Positions 16,947-28,418 of a DNA stretch of 64,000 nt are shown here, one piece after another. The position numbers and the translations under genes are program-made. Source of the DNA: Paraoerskovia sediminicola (GTDB lineage Bacteria; Actinomycetota; Actinomycetes; Actinomycetales; Cellulomonadaceae); NCBI RefSeq assembly GCF_030296575.1, contig NZ_AP027729.1, positions 2,666,001 to 2,730,000 on the forward strand. The letters are read 5' to 3'. The stretch's first letter is position 1, and each line of letters opens with the position of its first letter. Below the pieces are notes generated by a model. That model was not told the origin of the DNA. It saw nothing but the letters and a program-made list of their open reading frames with translations, and searched no databases.

Positions 16947-18191
16947 TCAGACGGTGGTCGCGAGCAGCGCCACGTTGTGGCCGCCGAACCCGAACGAGTT
17001 GTTCAGCGCGGCGATGTCGCCGCCGGGCAGGTCGCGCGGGGTGTCCCGCACGAGGTCCAGGTCCAGTGCCGGGTCGGGCTCCGTGACGTTGATGGTCGGC
17101 GGGGCCTTGCGGTCGGCGAGCGCCTTGATGGTGAAGATGGTCTCCAGCGCACCGGCGCCGCCCAGGAGGTGACCGGTCATGGACTTGGTCGCCGAGAGCG
17201 TGACGTGGTCGGCCTCCCCGCCGAACAGCGTGCGCACGGACGCGGCCTCGGTGAGGTCGCCGACCTTCGTGGACGTCGCGTGGGCGTTGAGGTGGACGAC
17301 GTCGCGCGCGGAGACCCCCGCGTCCTCGACGGCGCGGCGCATCGCGGCGACCTGGCCGGTGCCCTCGGGGTCCGGGGACGTGAGGTGGTAGGCGTCGGAG
17401 CTCAGCCCCACCCCGGCGAGCCGGGCGTAGACCGTCGCACCGCGGGCGGCGGCGTGCTCGGCGCTCTCGAGGACGACGATCCCGGCGCCCTCACCGAGGA
17501 CGAACCCGTCACGCTTCACGTCGTAGGGGCGCGACGCGCCGGCGGGGTCGTCGTTGTTCAGGGAGAGGGTCCGGGAGGCCGCGAAGGCAGCCACCGGCAT
17601 CGGGTGCATCGCGGCCTCGGTGCCTCCGGCGACGACGACGTCGGCGCGGCCCGAGCGGATCATCTCGATGCCGTAGCCGATCGCCTCGGCGCCCGACGCG
17701 CAGGCGGAGACGAGGGCGTGGGCGCCGGCGCGAGCGCCGATCTCCAGCTCGACGTAGGCCACGGGCGAGTTGGGCATGAGCATCGGGACCGTCATCGGCA
17801 GCACGCGCCGCGCGCCGCGCTCCTGCAGCGTGTCCCAGGCGTCGAGGGTCGTCCAGATGCCCCCGATCCCGGACGAGACCACGGCGCCGAGGCGCTCGGG
17901 GTCGACCTGGGGGCTGCCGGCGTCGGCCCACGCCTCGCGCGTCGCGATGATCGCGTACTGCGCGGACGGGTCCATGCGCTTCGTCTCAGGGCGCGTCAGG
18001 ACGTCGGCGGGCTGGACCTTGATCTGCGCGGCGAAGTGGACGGGGATCCCGTACTTCTCCACCCAGTCGTTCTCGAAGGTCTTGGCGCCGGACTCGCCGG
18101 CGAGCGCGGCGGCCCAGGTCGTGTCCACGTCCCCGCCGAGCGGGGTGGTGGCGCCGAGTCCGGTGACGACGACGTCGGGGGCGGTGCTCAT
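16947..18191 (-). CDS. fabF: Beta-ketoacyl-ACP synthase II
   Basis: Condenses malonyl-ACP with acyl-ACP in fatty-acid elongation. 414 aa with the thiolase fold: active-site Cys164 in VSACASGAEAIG, His residues in LNAHATSTKVGD and MTGHLLGGAGA, and a C-terminal NNSFGFGGHN. It is the last gene of the fabD-fabH-acpP-fabF operon. The acpP-fabF gap of 199 nt holds a 12-bp tandem repeat and two hairpins, so the supply of FabF relative to ACP may be set there. A perfect palindromic terminator follows. Confidence 0.96.
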   Translation of the reverse strand: MSTAPDVVVTGLGATTPLGGDVDTTWAAALAGESGAKTFENDWVEKYGIPVHFAAQIKVQPADVLTRPETKRMDPSAQYAIIATREAWADAGSPQVDPERLGAVVSSGIGGIWTTLDAWDTLQERGARRVLPMTVPMLMPNSPVAYVELEIGARAGAHALVSACASGAEAIGYGIEMIRSGRADVVVAGGTEAAMHPMPVAAFAASRTLSLNNDDPAGASRPYDVKRDGFVLGEGAGIVVLESAEHAAARGATVYARLAGVGLSSDAYHLTSPDPEGTGQVAAMRRAVEDAGVSARDVVHLNAHATSTKVGDLTEAASVRTLFGGEADHVTLSATKSMTGHLLGGAGALETIFTIKALADRKAPPTINVTEPDPALDLDLVRDTPRDLPGGDIAALNNSFGFGGHNVALLATTV

Positions 18192-18242
18192 GACGGCTCC
18201 AGTCAGAAGTTGGTTCTGGTGTGCTGCGGGACGCTGGACAGG

Positions 18243-18314
18243 TGTGACAGTCCGTGCGACGGCGTGTGTGACCGTTCGTCCGACGGCCTGTGTGACGGCC
18301 TGTGCGACGGCCCT
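18243..18314. repeat. Six-copy 12-bp tandem repeat between acpP and fabF
   Basis: Six consecutive 12-bp units fit the consensus TGTGACGGCCTG, each diverging at 0-5 positions. The array lies in the transcribed leader of fabF. Read as protein on the minus strand it would give a Ser-His-x-Pro repeat, but no start codon or ribosome binding site supports translation. Confidence 0.85.
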
Positions 18315-18320
18315 TGGGCG

Positions 18321-18352
18321 GGCCCGGACCGGCGAGGTGCCGGGTCCGGGCC
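18321..18352 (-). promoter_or_regulatory. Hairpin downstream of acpP
   Basis: A 10-bp perfect stem (18321-18330 with 18343-18352), followed nearer acpP by a second small hairpin (CCCCGCGC/GCGCGGGG, near 18362-18379). No T-tract follows. The likely effect is partial termination or protection of the abundant acpP message. Confidence 0.55.
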
Positions 18353-18390
18353 GCGACCGGGTCCCCGCGCGTGCGCGGGGAGGCGTGGGG

Positions 18391-18639
18391 TCAGCCCTGC
18401 GCCTTGGTGATGTAGCTGACGGCGTCGCCGACGGTGGTGAGGTTCTTGACGTCGTCGTCCGGGATGCGGACGTCGAACTTGTCCTCGGCGTGCGTGACGA
18501 TCGTCATCATCGACAGGGAGTCGATGTCGAGGTCGTCCGTGAACGACTTCTCGGGCAGCACGGCGTCCGTGGGGAGGCCGGTCTCCTCGGAGACGATCTC
18601 GGCGAGGCCTGCGAGGACTTCCTGCTCGGTGGCAGCCAT
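18391..18639 (-). CDS. acpP: Acyl carrier protein
   Basis: An 82-aa acidic four-helix carrier. Ser41 in DDLDIDSLSM is the 4'-phosphopantetheine attachment site. A good AAGGAGAA ribosome binding site precedes the ATG. It lies between fabH and fabF in the fatty-acid operon, the standard actinobacterial position. Confidence 0.97.
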   Translation of the reverse strand: MAATEQEVLAGLAEIVSEETGLPTDAVLPEKSFTDDLDIDSLSMMTIVTHAEDKFDVRIPDDDVKNLTTVGDAVSYITKAQG

Positions 18640-18738
18640 GGTGTTTCTCCTTGGTCGTGCGCCCGGTGTGTCCGGGCGCAGGTCTGGCGGTCGGTCTTGC
18701 GGTCGTGCTGGATCGGACGTTACAGGCTACGGCCGTCG

Positions 18739-19752
18739 TCAGGGCAGGACGACGACCTGCGCGGCGTACACCAGACCGGCTCCGAAACCGATCTGGAGCG
18801 CGAGGTCTCCCGAGGTCACGGCTCCCTCGCGGAGCAGCCGCTCGGTCGCCAGCGGGATCGAGGCGCTGGAGGTGTTGCCGGTCTCGGCGATGTCTCGGCC
18901 GATCGCGACCTCCGGCGGCAGCCCGAGCTGCTTGATCATCTGGTCGATGATCCGCATGTTGGCCTGGTGGGGCACGAACGCCTGGATGTCGTGGGCACCC
19001 ACGCCGGCGGCGGCGAGCGCCTTCTCGGCGACGGGAGCCATCTGGAACGCGGCCCATTTGAAGACGGTCTGGCCGTCCTGGCGCAGGGTCGGCCAGCCGG
19101 CCGAGGGGTCGTCGCGGAGCGCGTTCCAGGGGTGCGTCTGCGTGATCGCGGGCGCCTTGCCGCCGTCCGACCCCCAGACCACCGGACCGATGCCCGCGTC
19201 GGGCGCCGGGCCGACGACCACGGCCCCGGCGCCGTCCCCGAGGAGGAACGAGATGCTGCGGTCCGTGGGGTCGACGAACTCGCTCATCTTCTCGGAGCCG
19301 ACGACGAGCACGTGCCGGGCCACGCCGGCCCGCACGAGCGCGTCGGCCTGGGCGACCGCGTAGGTGTAGCCGGCGCACGCGGCGGAGACGTCGAAGGCGG
19401 AGGCGGGCGTCGCGCCGATGCGGTGCGCCAGGAGCGCGGCGGCGGACGGCGTCTGCTCCCAGTGCGTCGTCGTCGCCACGATCACGGCGTCGAGGTCGCT
19501 GCCCTCGAGCCCCGCGTGGTCGAGCGCCGCGCGGGCGGCGCCCTCGGCGAGCTCCACGACCCCGACGCCGGGGGCCGCGTAGCGCCGGGTGCGGATCCCG
19601 GTGCGCTGGACGATCCACTCGTCGGAGGAGTCGATGGGGCCGGCGACGTCGTCGTTCGTGACCACGATGTCGCCGCGGACCCCGCCGATCCCGAGGATCC
19701 GCGAGCCGGCGCTCGTCTCGGCGAGACGGAGCGCGGCGCGGGGCGGCGTCAC
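18739..19752 (-). CDS. fabH: Beta-ketoacyl-ACP synthase III
   Basis: Starts fatty-acid synthesis by condensing an acyl-CoA primer with malonyl-ACP. 337 aa. The catalytic triad is visible: Cys126 in SAACAGYTYA, His in VPHQANMRIID and Asn in ETGNTSSASIP. The GTG start overlaps the fabD stop by GTGA, so the two are translationally coupled. The DDEWIVQRTGIRTRR-type N-terminal motif is intact. Confidence 0.96.
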   Translation of the reverse strand: MTPPRAALRLAETSAGSRILGIGGVRGDIVVTNDDVAGPIDSSDEWIVQRTGIRTRRYAAPGVGVVELAEGAARAALDHAGLEGSDLDAVIVATTTHWEQTPSAAALLAHRIGATPASAFDVSAACAGYTYAVAQADALVRAGVARHVLVVGSEKMSEFVDPTDRSISFLLGDGAGAVVVGPAPDAGIGPVVWGSDGGKAPAITQTHPWNALRDDPSAGWPTLRQDGQTVFKWAAFQMAPVAEKALAAAGVGAHDIQAFVPHQANMRIIDQMIKQLGLPPEVAIGRDIAETGNTSSASIPLATERLLREGAVTSGDLALQIGFGAGLVYAAQVVVLP

Positions 19753-20758
19753 GCGGTCGGCCCGGCGGGGACGCCCGCGTGCCGCGACGCGAGGTCGAGC
19801 GCCTTGTCGAGGTCGTCGGGCGTCTTGACGGCGACGGTCTCGACGCCCTTCATCGCGCGGCGGGCGAGACCCGTCAGGACCCCGCCGGGCGCGAGCTCGA
19901 TCATCCCGGTCACGCCGAGCTCGAGCATCGTCGCCTGGCACAGGTCCCAGCGCACCGGGGCGACGACCTGGGCGGCGAGGCGGGCGAGCACGTCGGCGGC
20001 CGCGCCGTGGGGTGCGGTCGCGGCACCGATCGTCGCGTACGCCGCGCCGTCGGCGTTCGACAGGAGCGTCATCGTCGGGTCCTGCGCGGGCCAGGCGGTG
20101 GCGACCGGCGTGAAGGCCTCGCGGGCGGACGCCATGTAGTCGGTGTGGAACGCGCCGGCGACCTGCAGCGGGATCACGCGGGCACGGGTCGGCGGGTTCT
20201 CCGTGAGCGCGCTGATCCCCTCGGGGGAGCCGGCGGCGACGACCTGCCCGCCGCCGTTGACGTTGGCGGGGGACAGGCCTGCGGCCTCGATGGCGGCGAG
20301 GACCTCGTCCGGGTCGCCGCCGAGCACGGCGGCCATGCCGGACGGCGCAGCGGCAGCAGCGGTGGCCATGTGGCGCGCCCGGTGTGCGACGAGCCCGACG
20401 GCACCCTCGTCGTCGAGGACGCCCGCCACCGCGGCGGCGGCCAGCTCCCCGACCGAGTGCCCTGCGGTCACGTCACCGAGCGGGGCGGAACCCGTGGCCG
20501 GGTCGGCCGTGGCGTCGCCGCTCCCGCGGCGTGCCAGCAGCGCGCGGAACGAGACGAGCGACGCGGCGACGAGCAGCGGCTGGGCGACCGCGGTGTCCTT
20601 GATGGTCTCGGCGTCGGACGTCGTCCCGTGGGTGGCGAGGTCCGTCCCCGCGGCGTCCGACAGGCGGGAGAGGAGCTCGGACGTCCCGGGCAGCTCGAGC
20701 CACGGGGCGAACATTCCGGGGTCTGGGCGCCCTGTCCAGGGCAGACGAGTGCTAGCAC
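19749..20758 (-). CDS. fabD: Malonyl-CoA:ACP transacylase (frameshift at 20718-20721)
   Basis: Transfers malonyl from CoA to ACP. The N-terminal signature LALVCPGQGAQTP is encoded from a GTG at 20758; then one base is missing in the run 20718-20721. Repair gives QTPGMFAPWLELPG and joins the remaining frame, which carries the active-site Ser in TAGHSVGELAA, plus GDPDEVLAAIEAAG and QVAGAFHTDYMASA. The repaired protein is about 336 aa. As fabD is essential in this type II pathway, a sequencing deletion is most likely. It is the first enzyme gene after the regulator. Confidence 0.92.
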
Positions 20759-20867
20759 GCCTCAACTGTGCCGTGGCCGGGCCCGGAAGTGGCGTCGCGG
20801 CGCGCACGAAGGTTGTGTGAACCGTTTGTCCGGAACCTACAAGCGCCCGGGACTCGTCACGCGGCCC

Positions 20868-22040
20868 TCAGTACTGCGTCGTCTGCTGAGCCGTCGAGAG
20901 CTGTCCCAGCGCGAGGGCGATCTGCAGCACGAACGACTCACGGGCGTCGAGCGGGTCCCACCCGGTGAGGTCCGAGACCTTCCGGAGCCGGTACCGGACC
21001 GTGTTGGGGTGGACGTACAGGTGTCGTGCCGCGGCCTCGAGGGAGCGGCCCGTGCCGAGGTACGCGGACAGGGTCTCCAGCACCGAGCCGGCGGACTCCT
21101 CCAGCGGGCGGTACGCCTGGGCCACGAGAGTGCGGCGCGCGGTCGTGTCCCCGGTGAGGACCCGTTCGGGGAGCAGGTCGTCGGCGAGGACGGGCCGCGG
21201 CGCCTGCGGCCAGGCCGGTGCCGCGGCGAGACCCGCGAGAGCCGCCCGGGCCGAGCGTGCGGCGTCCTCGAGGCTCGAGACGGTCGGGCCGATGATCACG
21301 GGACCCGGGCCGAACCGGGGCAGGAGGGTCGCGGCCGCGGCCTGCAGGTCACCGGACCCGCCGAGGACGAGGACGACCCGGTCGCCGTGGATGCCGACGA
21401 GCGCGTCGGCGGTGGCGCGCCGGGTGGCCCGGCGCAGGTCGGCGGTCCGGACCTCGTCCAGCGCGGTCTCCGTCGTCCCCACCATGACCAGCACCTCGCC
21501 CTTGCCGCCCCACCCGAGGGCGGACACGCGCGAGCGCAGGGAGTGGTCGCCGTCGCCCCGGATCAGCGCGTCGACGACGAGCGCCTCGAGCCGGGCGTCC
21601 CAGGCGCCGCGGACCTCCGCGGCGCGCGCGTAGACCTCGGCGGCCGAGAACGCGACCTCGCGGGAGTAGCGCAGCACCGCCTCGCGCAGGTCCCGCTCCA
21701 TGCCGGGCACCGCGAGGCTGTCGCTGTGCTCCTCGACGACCTCGACGACGATCCGGACGAGCTGGAGCGTGTGCTGCAGGGAGATGGACCGCGTCAGCTC
21801 CGGCGGCGCGGCGGAGAAGATCTCGTTCACGCCGTGCGGCGGCCGTGACGGGTCGGCGAACCAGGACGTGAACGCTGCGATGCCGGACTGCGCGACGAGT
21901 CCCACCCACGACCTGTCCTCCGCGGGCAGCGCGCGGTACCAGGCCAGGTCCTCGTCGAGCCGCCGCAGCGCCGCTGCGGTGAGGATGCCGTTGCCGTCGC
22001 GCAGGCGCTGCAGGCTGTCCGAGGGCCCCGTCGTCGTCAC
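20868..22040 (-). CDS. fasR: PucR-type regulator of fatty-acid synthesis (FasR-like)
   Basis: A 390-aa regulator with a C-terminal PucR/CdaR helix-turn-helix: LSAYLGTGRSLEAAARHLYVHPNTVRYRLRKVSDLTGWDP. The N-terminal 280 residues lack a recognisable sensor, apart from a central region resembling a GGDEF-like/PucR core. Position immediately upstream of fabD matches FasR of Streptomyces coelicolor, the activator of fabD-fabH-acpP-fabF, and Rv2242 in M. tuberculosis; the function is inferred from that. A GTG at 22040 lies 6 nt after TATGCT (22047-22052), so it is probably leaderless. The 109-nt gap to fabD may hold its binding site. Confidence 0.85.
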   Translation of the reverse strand: MTTTGPSDSLQRLRDGNGILTAAALRRLDEDLAWYRALPAEDRSWVGLVAQSGIAAFTSWFADPSRPPHGVNEIFSAAPPELTRSISLQHTLQLVRIVVEVVEEHSDSLAVPGMERDLREAVLRYSREVAFSAAEVYARAAEVRGAWDARLEALVVDALIRGDGDHSLRSRVSALGWGGKGEVLVMVGTTETALDEVRTADLRRATRRATADALVGIHGDRVVLVLGGSGDLQAAAATLLPRFGPGPVIIGPTVSSLEDAARSARAALAGLAAAPAWPQAPRPVLADDLLPERVLTGDTTARRTLVAQAYRPLEESAGSVLETLSAYLGTGRSLEAAARHLYVHPNTVRYRLRKVSDLTGWDPLDARESFVLQIALALGQLSTAQQTTQY

Positions 22041-22046
22041 GAGGCG

Positions 22047-22052
22047 AGCATA
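22047..22052 (-). promoter_or_regulatory. -10 element of leaderless fasR-like promoter
   Basis: TATGCT on the minus strand sits 6 nt before the GTG at 22040. The open frame runs further upstream, so this element decides the start. Confidence 0.65.
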
Positions 22053-22200
22053 CAAGCGCGGTTGTGGGGAATCGACAACACGTCCACGCTCCGCCGACGA
22101 TCGGCACGACCCCGGGCCGAGCGGCCGCTCGGCCGCCGCGAGATGTCCGGGCACCGGGCGAGCCGCGAGCGAGCAAGGGTGAAACGGCTAGGGTGGCCGC

Positions 22201-22887
22201 ATGGCCCTGATGCCTCGACTCCGCAGACTGCTCCGACGACCCACGAACGCGTCGACGGTGGGATCACGCCGCCCCTCGTCGTCCGACCGTCGGGGCGACA
22301 ACATCCACGAGGACGCCCTGCGCGCCCAGCTGACCGACGACCCCAACAACGCCGCGGCGTTCCAGGCGCTCGCCGAGATCGTGCGGCGCCACGCCGCCGA
22401 GTCGACCGTGATGGACGACCCGCTCGCGGCGCCCGTCGACCCCGAGGAGCGGGAACGGGCCGAGGAGCTGGCGGTGTGGGCGCTCGCGGAGGAGCTCGCG
22501 GGCAACCCGCGCGGCTGGTACCCGCTGGTCGAGCTGGGCCGCCTCTCTCTCGACGACGACACCGACGGCGCGCTGCGTCGTTTCGCGACCGCAGCCGAGC
22601 GTGACCCGTCAGGGCGCGCCCTGGCCGAGTCGGTGGCCGTGCTGAGCGAGGCCGGGCTCCAGGTCGAGGCCCTCGGCCTCGGCGTCGGGCACTGGCGCGC
22701 CCGGGAGCACGTGGTGGACGCGGGGCGCCAGCTGGTGCTCGCCGCGCTCGCCGCCGACCGCACGGCTGAGGCCCGCCAGTACCTCGACTTCATGGAGGCC
22801 GCGCCCGACAAGGCCGCCCTCGCCAAGGTGCGACCGGAGCTCGAGAAGGCCGTCGCGCTGTCGGAGCAGCACCACGCCGGTACGTGA
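22201..22887 (+). CDS. TPR-like conserved hypothetical protein
   Basis: A 228-aa mostly alpha-helical protein. After a basic N-terminus (RLRRLLRRP) it has a DDPNNAAAFQALAEIVRRHA helix pair, then repeated helical units (ELAVWALAEELAGNPRGWYPLVELGRLSL; ALRRFATAAERDPSGRALAESVAVL; LVLAALAADRTAEARQYLDFM) that read as degenerate tetratricopeptide repeats. There is no signal peptide. TAGGGT lies 6 nt before the ATG, so it is leaderless and divergent from the fasR-like gene. The function is unknown. Confidence 0.78.
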   Translation: MALMPRLRRLLRRPTNASTVGSRRPSSSDRRGDNIHEDALRAQLTDDPNNAAAFQALAEIVRRHAAESTVMDDPLAAPVDPEERERAEELAVWALAEELAGNPRGWYPLVELGRLSLDDDTDGALRRFATAAERDPSGRALAESVAVLSEAGLQVEALGLGVGHWRAREHVVDAGRQLVLAALAADRTAEARQYLDFMEAAPDKAALAKVRPELEKAVALSEQHHAGT

Positions 22888-22972
22888 CCTCGCTGGTACG
22901 TGACCGTGCGGCTACTGGACCGCGCAGATGCGTGACCGCGCCGGTGCGTGACCGCGCAAGTAGGTGACGACG
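22877..22972. repeat. Degenerate 16-bp tandem repeat after the TPR-like gene
   Basis: About six units of roughly 16 bp built on GGTACGTGACCGCGC, starting in the last codons of the preceding gene and running towards the terminator. Units keep the GTGACC core. It is non-coding apart from the first unit. Confidence 0.7.
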
Positions 22973-23006
22973 GCGCCCCGACCGCCCGCTGTTCAGCGGT
23001 AGCAGA

Positions 23007-23048
23007 AAGGCCCCGCCCCTCGGGTTCGAACCCGAGGGGCGGGGCCTT
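23007..23048. terminator. Perfect 42-nt palindromic bidirectional terminator
   Basis: All 42 bases are self-complementary, starting AAGGCCCCGCCCC and ending in CCTT, between the TPR-like gene and the convergent aceE stop. Its centre resembles a tRNA T-arm by chance. Confidence 0.9.
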
Positions 23049-23081
23049 CGTGCTACGCGCGGTGCACGCAGAGCCGGACGG

Positions 23082-25828
<2,747 letters not shown>

Positions 25829-26119
25829 CAGTAACCTCTTGTCTCGTTCTGAGCGGTGCAGTGTCCTGTGTGCCCTGCGGTGCTCTCCTCGGGCCCCGGG
25901 ACGATCGGTCCGAGCGCGTGCGCCGGGGCGCTCGAGCAGGTCCGCGTCGTCGAGGTGCTGCCGTCATTCTCGTCCGAACCCGGGGATAAGTCACCCAGGG
26001 GAGAGGGTCTGCGGGCGTGACGTCCGCGACACCACGGCGCAGCGACGGTCCGTGGGCTACCTTTGCGGGTACGAGGATCCGCGTGACGCGCGGGCCGCAA
26101 GGAGAGGACGAGATCAACT

Positions 26120-26533
26120 GTGGGAGCGGATGCTGACCCGCGCGACGCGAGCCGGCTCGGGTTCAAGCACGACCAGGTCATCCAGGAGTTCGGCTGGGGT
26201 GAGGACGTCGACGACGACCTGCGGGCCGACATCGAGGACATCACCGGGTCGGAGCTCGTGGACGAGTACTACGGCGACGTCACCGACGGGGTGATCGCCT
26301 GGTACCGGGACGGCGACGGCGATCTCACGGACCTGCTCGTCGACGTCCAGACGCTGGTCGAGGAGGGCGGGAAGATCTGGATCTTCACGCTCAAGCCCGG
26401 CCGCGACGGCCACGTGGGCCACGGCCTCATCCAGGAGTCGTCCACCACGGCCGGACTCCACGCCACGAGCACCTTTTCCATCGCGGAGGACTGGAACGCG
26501 ACGAAGCTCGCGGCCAGCGGGCGTGGTCGCTGA
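26120..26533 (+). CDS. DUF3052 family protein
   Basis: A 137-aa acidic protein of the actinobacterial DUF3052 family (M. tuberculosis Rv2239c type): [63 protein letters not shown], then [16 protein letters not shown] and a C-terminal AEDWNATKL. The function is unknown. A GGAGAGG site lies 12 nt before the GTG start. It overlaps the peroxiredoxin gene by 11 nt, so the two are co-transcribed, and it is divergent from aceE as in mycobacteria. Confidence 0.9.
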   Translation: MGADADPRDASRLGFKHDQVIQEFGWGEDVDDDLRADIEDITGSELVDEYYGDVTDGVIAWYRDGDGDLTDLLVDVQTLVEEGGKIWIFTLKPGRDGHVGHGLIQESSTTAGLHATSTFSIAEDWNATKLAASGRGR

Positions 26534-26999
26534 CCCGCTCCCGGTCGGGGCGCGGGTCCCGGACGTCACGCTGACGGACGCGCACGGCACGCCGCTGCAC
26601 GTCCGCGACCTCGCCGGGGCCGACGGTCCCGCTCTGCTGGTCTTCCTGCCGTACGCGTTCTCCCCGGTCTGCACCGGCGAGATCGGCGCGCTCGGTTCCG
26701 CGCTCGACGACCTCGAGCGTGCCGGGGTGCGGGTGGTCGCGATCACCTGCGACCCGGTGCCCGCTCTGCGCGCGTGGGCTGACGCCGAGGGCTACCCGGG
26801 CGAGCTAGCCTCCGACTTCTGGCCGCACGGCGAGGCCTCGCGGGCGTTCGGGGTGCTCGACGAGTCCCGGGGTGTCGCGGGGCGGGGGTCGTTTCTCCTC
26901 GACGCCGGCCGCGTGGTCTGGTCGACGTCCACGGCGCCCGGGGTGGCGCGCGACGTCGAGGACTATCGCGCCGCCGTCCGAGGCCTGGAGACCGGGTAG
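26523..26999 (+). CDS. AhpE-like one-Cys peroxiredoxin
   Basis: A 158-aa thioredoxin-fold peroxidase that reduces peroxides. The peroxidatic Cys50 lies in FSPVCTGEIG (PxxxC-type motif), with Arg in the C-terminal half and VRVVAITCDPVPALRAWAD in the middle. A second Cys (ITCDP) is the position seen in the AhpE/BCP group, but no classical resolving Cys is present. It overlaps the DUF3052 gene, matching the Rv2239c-ahpE pair of M. tuberculosis, which supports the AhpE assignment. Confidence 0.9.
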   Translation: MVADPLPVGARVPDVTLTDAHGTPLHVRDLAGADGPALLVFLPYAFSPVCTGEIGALGSALDDLERAGVRVVAITCDPVPALRAWADAEGYPGELASDFWPHGEASRAFGVLDESRGVAGRGSFLLDAGRVVWSTSTAPGVARDVEDYRAAVRGLETG

Positions 27000-27014
27000 G
27001 CTCACCTGCTGCCA

Positions 27015-27088
27015 GGGCCTGTAGCTCAGCTGGTTAGAGCGCCACGTTTACACCGTGGATGTCGGGGGTTCGAATCCCTCCGGGCCCA
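27015..27088 (+). tRNA. tRNA-Val (TAC)
   Basis: A 74-nt cloverleaf: acceptor GGGCCTG/CGGGCCC (one G-T pair) with discriminator A, D-arm GCTCAGCTGGTTAGAGC, anticodon stem CCACG/CGTGG with loop TTTACAC giving anticodon TAC, and T-loop TTCGAAT. CCA is not fully encoded. Confidence 0.97.
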
Positions 27089-27186
27089 CCCCTGCCGAGC
27101 GCTCCTTCTCACCCGCTGCTAGCGTCGAGAACACCTACCCGCGACACCGAGGGTGCTCGACGACGAGCATCCCGGGAGGAGCCAGG

Positions 27187-28398
27187 ATGCTCTCGGAACA
27201 GTCCACGAACGTCGTCAGGGAGACGCTTCCGGCCATCGGTGGCGCGATCAACGACATCACCCCACGGTTCTACGCGCGGATGTTCGACGCGCACCCGGAG
27301 CTGATCCGGGACGTGTTCAACCGGGGCAACCAGGCGCAGGGCGAGCAGCCCAAGGCCCTCGCCGCCAGCATCGCGGCGTACGCGACGATGCTCGTCGCCC
27401 CGGGTGGCCCGCCGGCTCCGTCGACGCTCGAACGGATCGCCCACAAGCACGCGTCGCTCGGCGTCGTCGAGGACCAGTACCTGATCGTCCACAAGCACCT
27501 CTTCGACGCGATCGTCGAGGTCCTGGGCGAGGCCGTGACCCCCGAGGTGGCGGCGGCGTGGGACGAGGTCTACTGGCACATGGCGCGCGACCTGATCGCC
27601 GCGGAGCGTTCGCTCTACCGCGGCGCCGGTGTGAGTGACGGTGACGTCTGGCGTGACCTGGTGGTGGCCGAGCGGCACGAGGTGGGCGGCGACGCGGCCT
27701 CGTTCGTCCTCGCGGATCCCGACGGTGCGCCGCTCCCGGGGTTCACGCCCGGACAGTACGTGTCGGTGCAGGTGCCGATGGCGGACGGCGCGCGTCAGAT
27801 CCGGCAGTACAGCCTGTCGTGGAGCCCTCGACGAGACCGGTGGCGGATCGGGGTCCGGCGGGTCCCGTCACTGGGCGGCGACCCTGCCGGCGAGGTCTCG
27901 TCCATGCTCGTCGACACGCTCGAGGAGGGCCAGCACCTGCGGACGTCCCTGCCGTTCGGGGACCTGCGGCTCGCCGACGGCGACGCGCCGCTCGTCCTGG
28001 TCTCGGCCGGTATCGGCTGCACACCGATGATGGGCATCCTCGACCATCTCGCGTACGGGGAGGCTCCTGGGCGCCGGTCGGTCACGATCGTGCACGCCGA
28101 CGCGACGCCCGCGCGGCACCCCTACCGCGAGGAGCTGCCCGGCCTGGCCGAGCAGATCGACGGCGCCGCGCTGCACACCTGGTACGAGTCGCTCGACGGC
28201 GTCCCGGCGTCGAGCACCACGCACGAAGGATGGGTCGACATGGGCAAGGTCCCCGTGCCGCTCGACGCCGACGTCTACCTGTGCGGACCGCTGCCGTTCA
28301 TGAGTCTCGTGCACGACCAGCTCGTGGCCCTCGGGGTGTCGCCCCTGCAGATCCGGTACGAGGTGTTCGGGCCGGACACGTGGTTGCCCAGCGCCTGA
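27187..28398 (+). CDS. hmp: Flavohemoglobin (nitric oxide dioxygenase)
   Basis: Converts NO to nitrate using haem, FAD and NAD(P)H. 403 aa: an N-terminal globin domain (residues 1-140) with distal Tyr29 and Gln54 and proximal His88 in AHKHASLG; an FAD domain with RQYSLSW; and an NAD domain with VSAGIGCTPMMGIL and YLCGPLPFM. The GGGAGGAG site 7-10 nt before the ATG at 27187 sets the start. It is monocistronic after tRNA-Val and convergent with a TetR gene that could regulate it, although no shared operator was found. Confidence 0.95.
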   Translation: MLSEQSTNVVRETLPAIGGAINDITPRFYARMFDAHPELIRDVFNRGNQAQGEQPKALAASIAAYATMLVAPGGPPAPSTLERIAHKHASLGVVEDQYLIVHKHLFDAIVEVLGEAVTPEVAAAWDEVYWHMARDLIAAERSLYRGAGVSDGDVWRDLVVAERHEVGGDAASFVLADPDGAPLPGFTPGQYVSVQVPMADGARQIRQYSLSWSPRRDRWRIGVRRVPSLGGDPAGEVSSMLVDTLEEGQHLRTSLPFGDLRLADGDAPLVLVSAGIGCTPMMGILDHLAYGEAPGRRSVTIVHADATPARHPYREELPGLAEQIDGAALHTWYESLDGVPASSTTHEGWVDMGKVPVPLDADVYLCGPLPFMSLVHDQLVALGVSPLQIRYEVFGPDTWLPSA

Positions 28399-28418
28399 CC
28401 GCGTGAGAGAGCCAGCGC

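Noticed and set aside
18243-18314. A small protein with Ser-His-x-Pro repeats on the minus strand
   Set aside because: The open frame only continues from fabH/acpP shadow sequence. It has no start codon with a ribosome binding site and lies in the acpP-fabF gap.
20834-20855. A FasR operator in the regulator-fabD gap
   Set aside because: The TTGT...ACAA element is only partly symmetrical, and I cannot recall a consensus precise enough to claim it.
23007-23048. A tRNA gene suggested by a T-arm-like GGGTTCGAACCC
   Set aside because: It is the centre of a perfect 42-nt palindrome. No D-arm, anticodon arm or acceptor stem can be formed.
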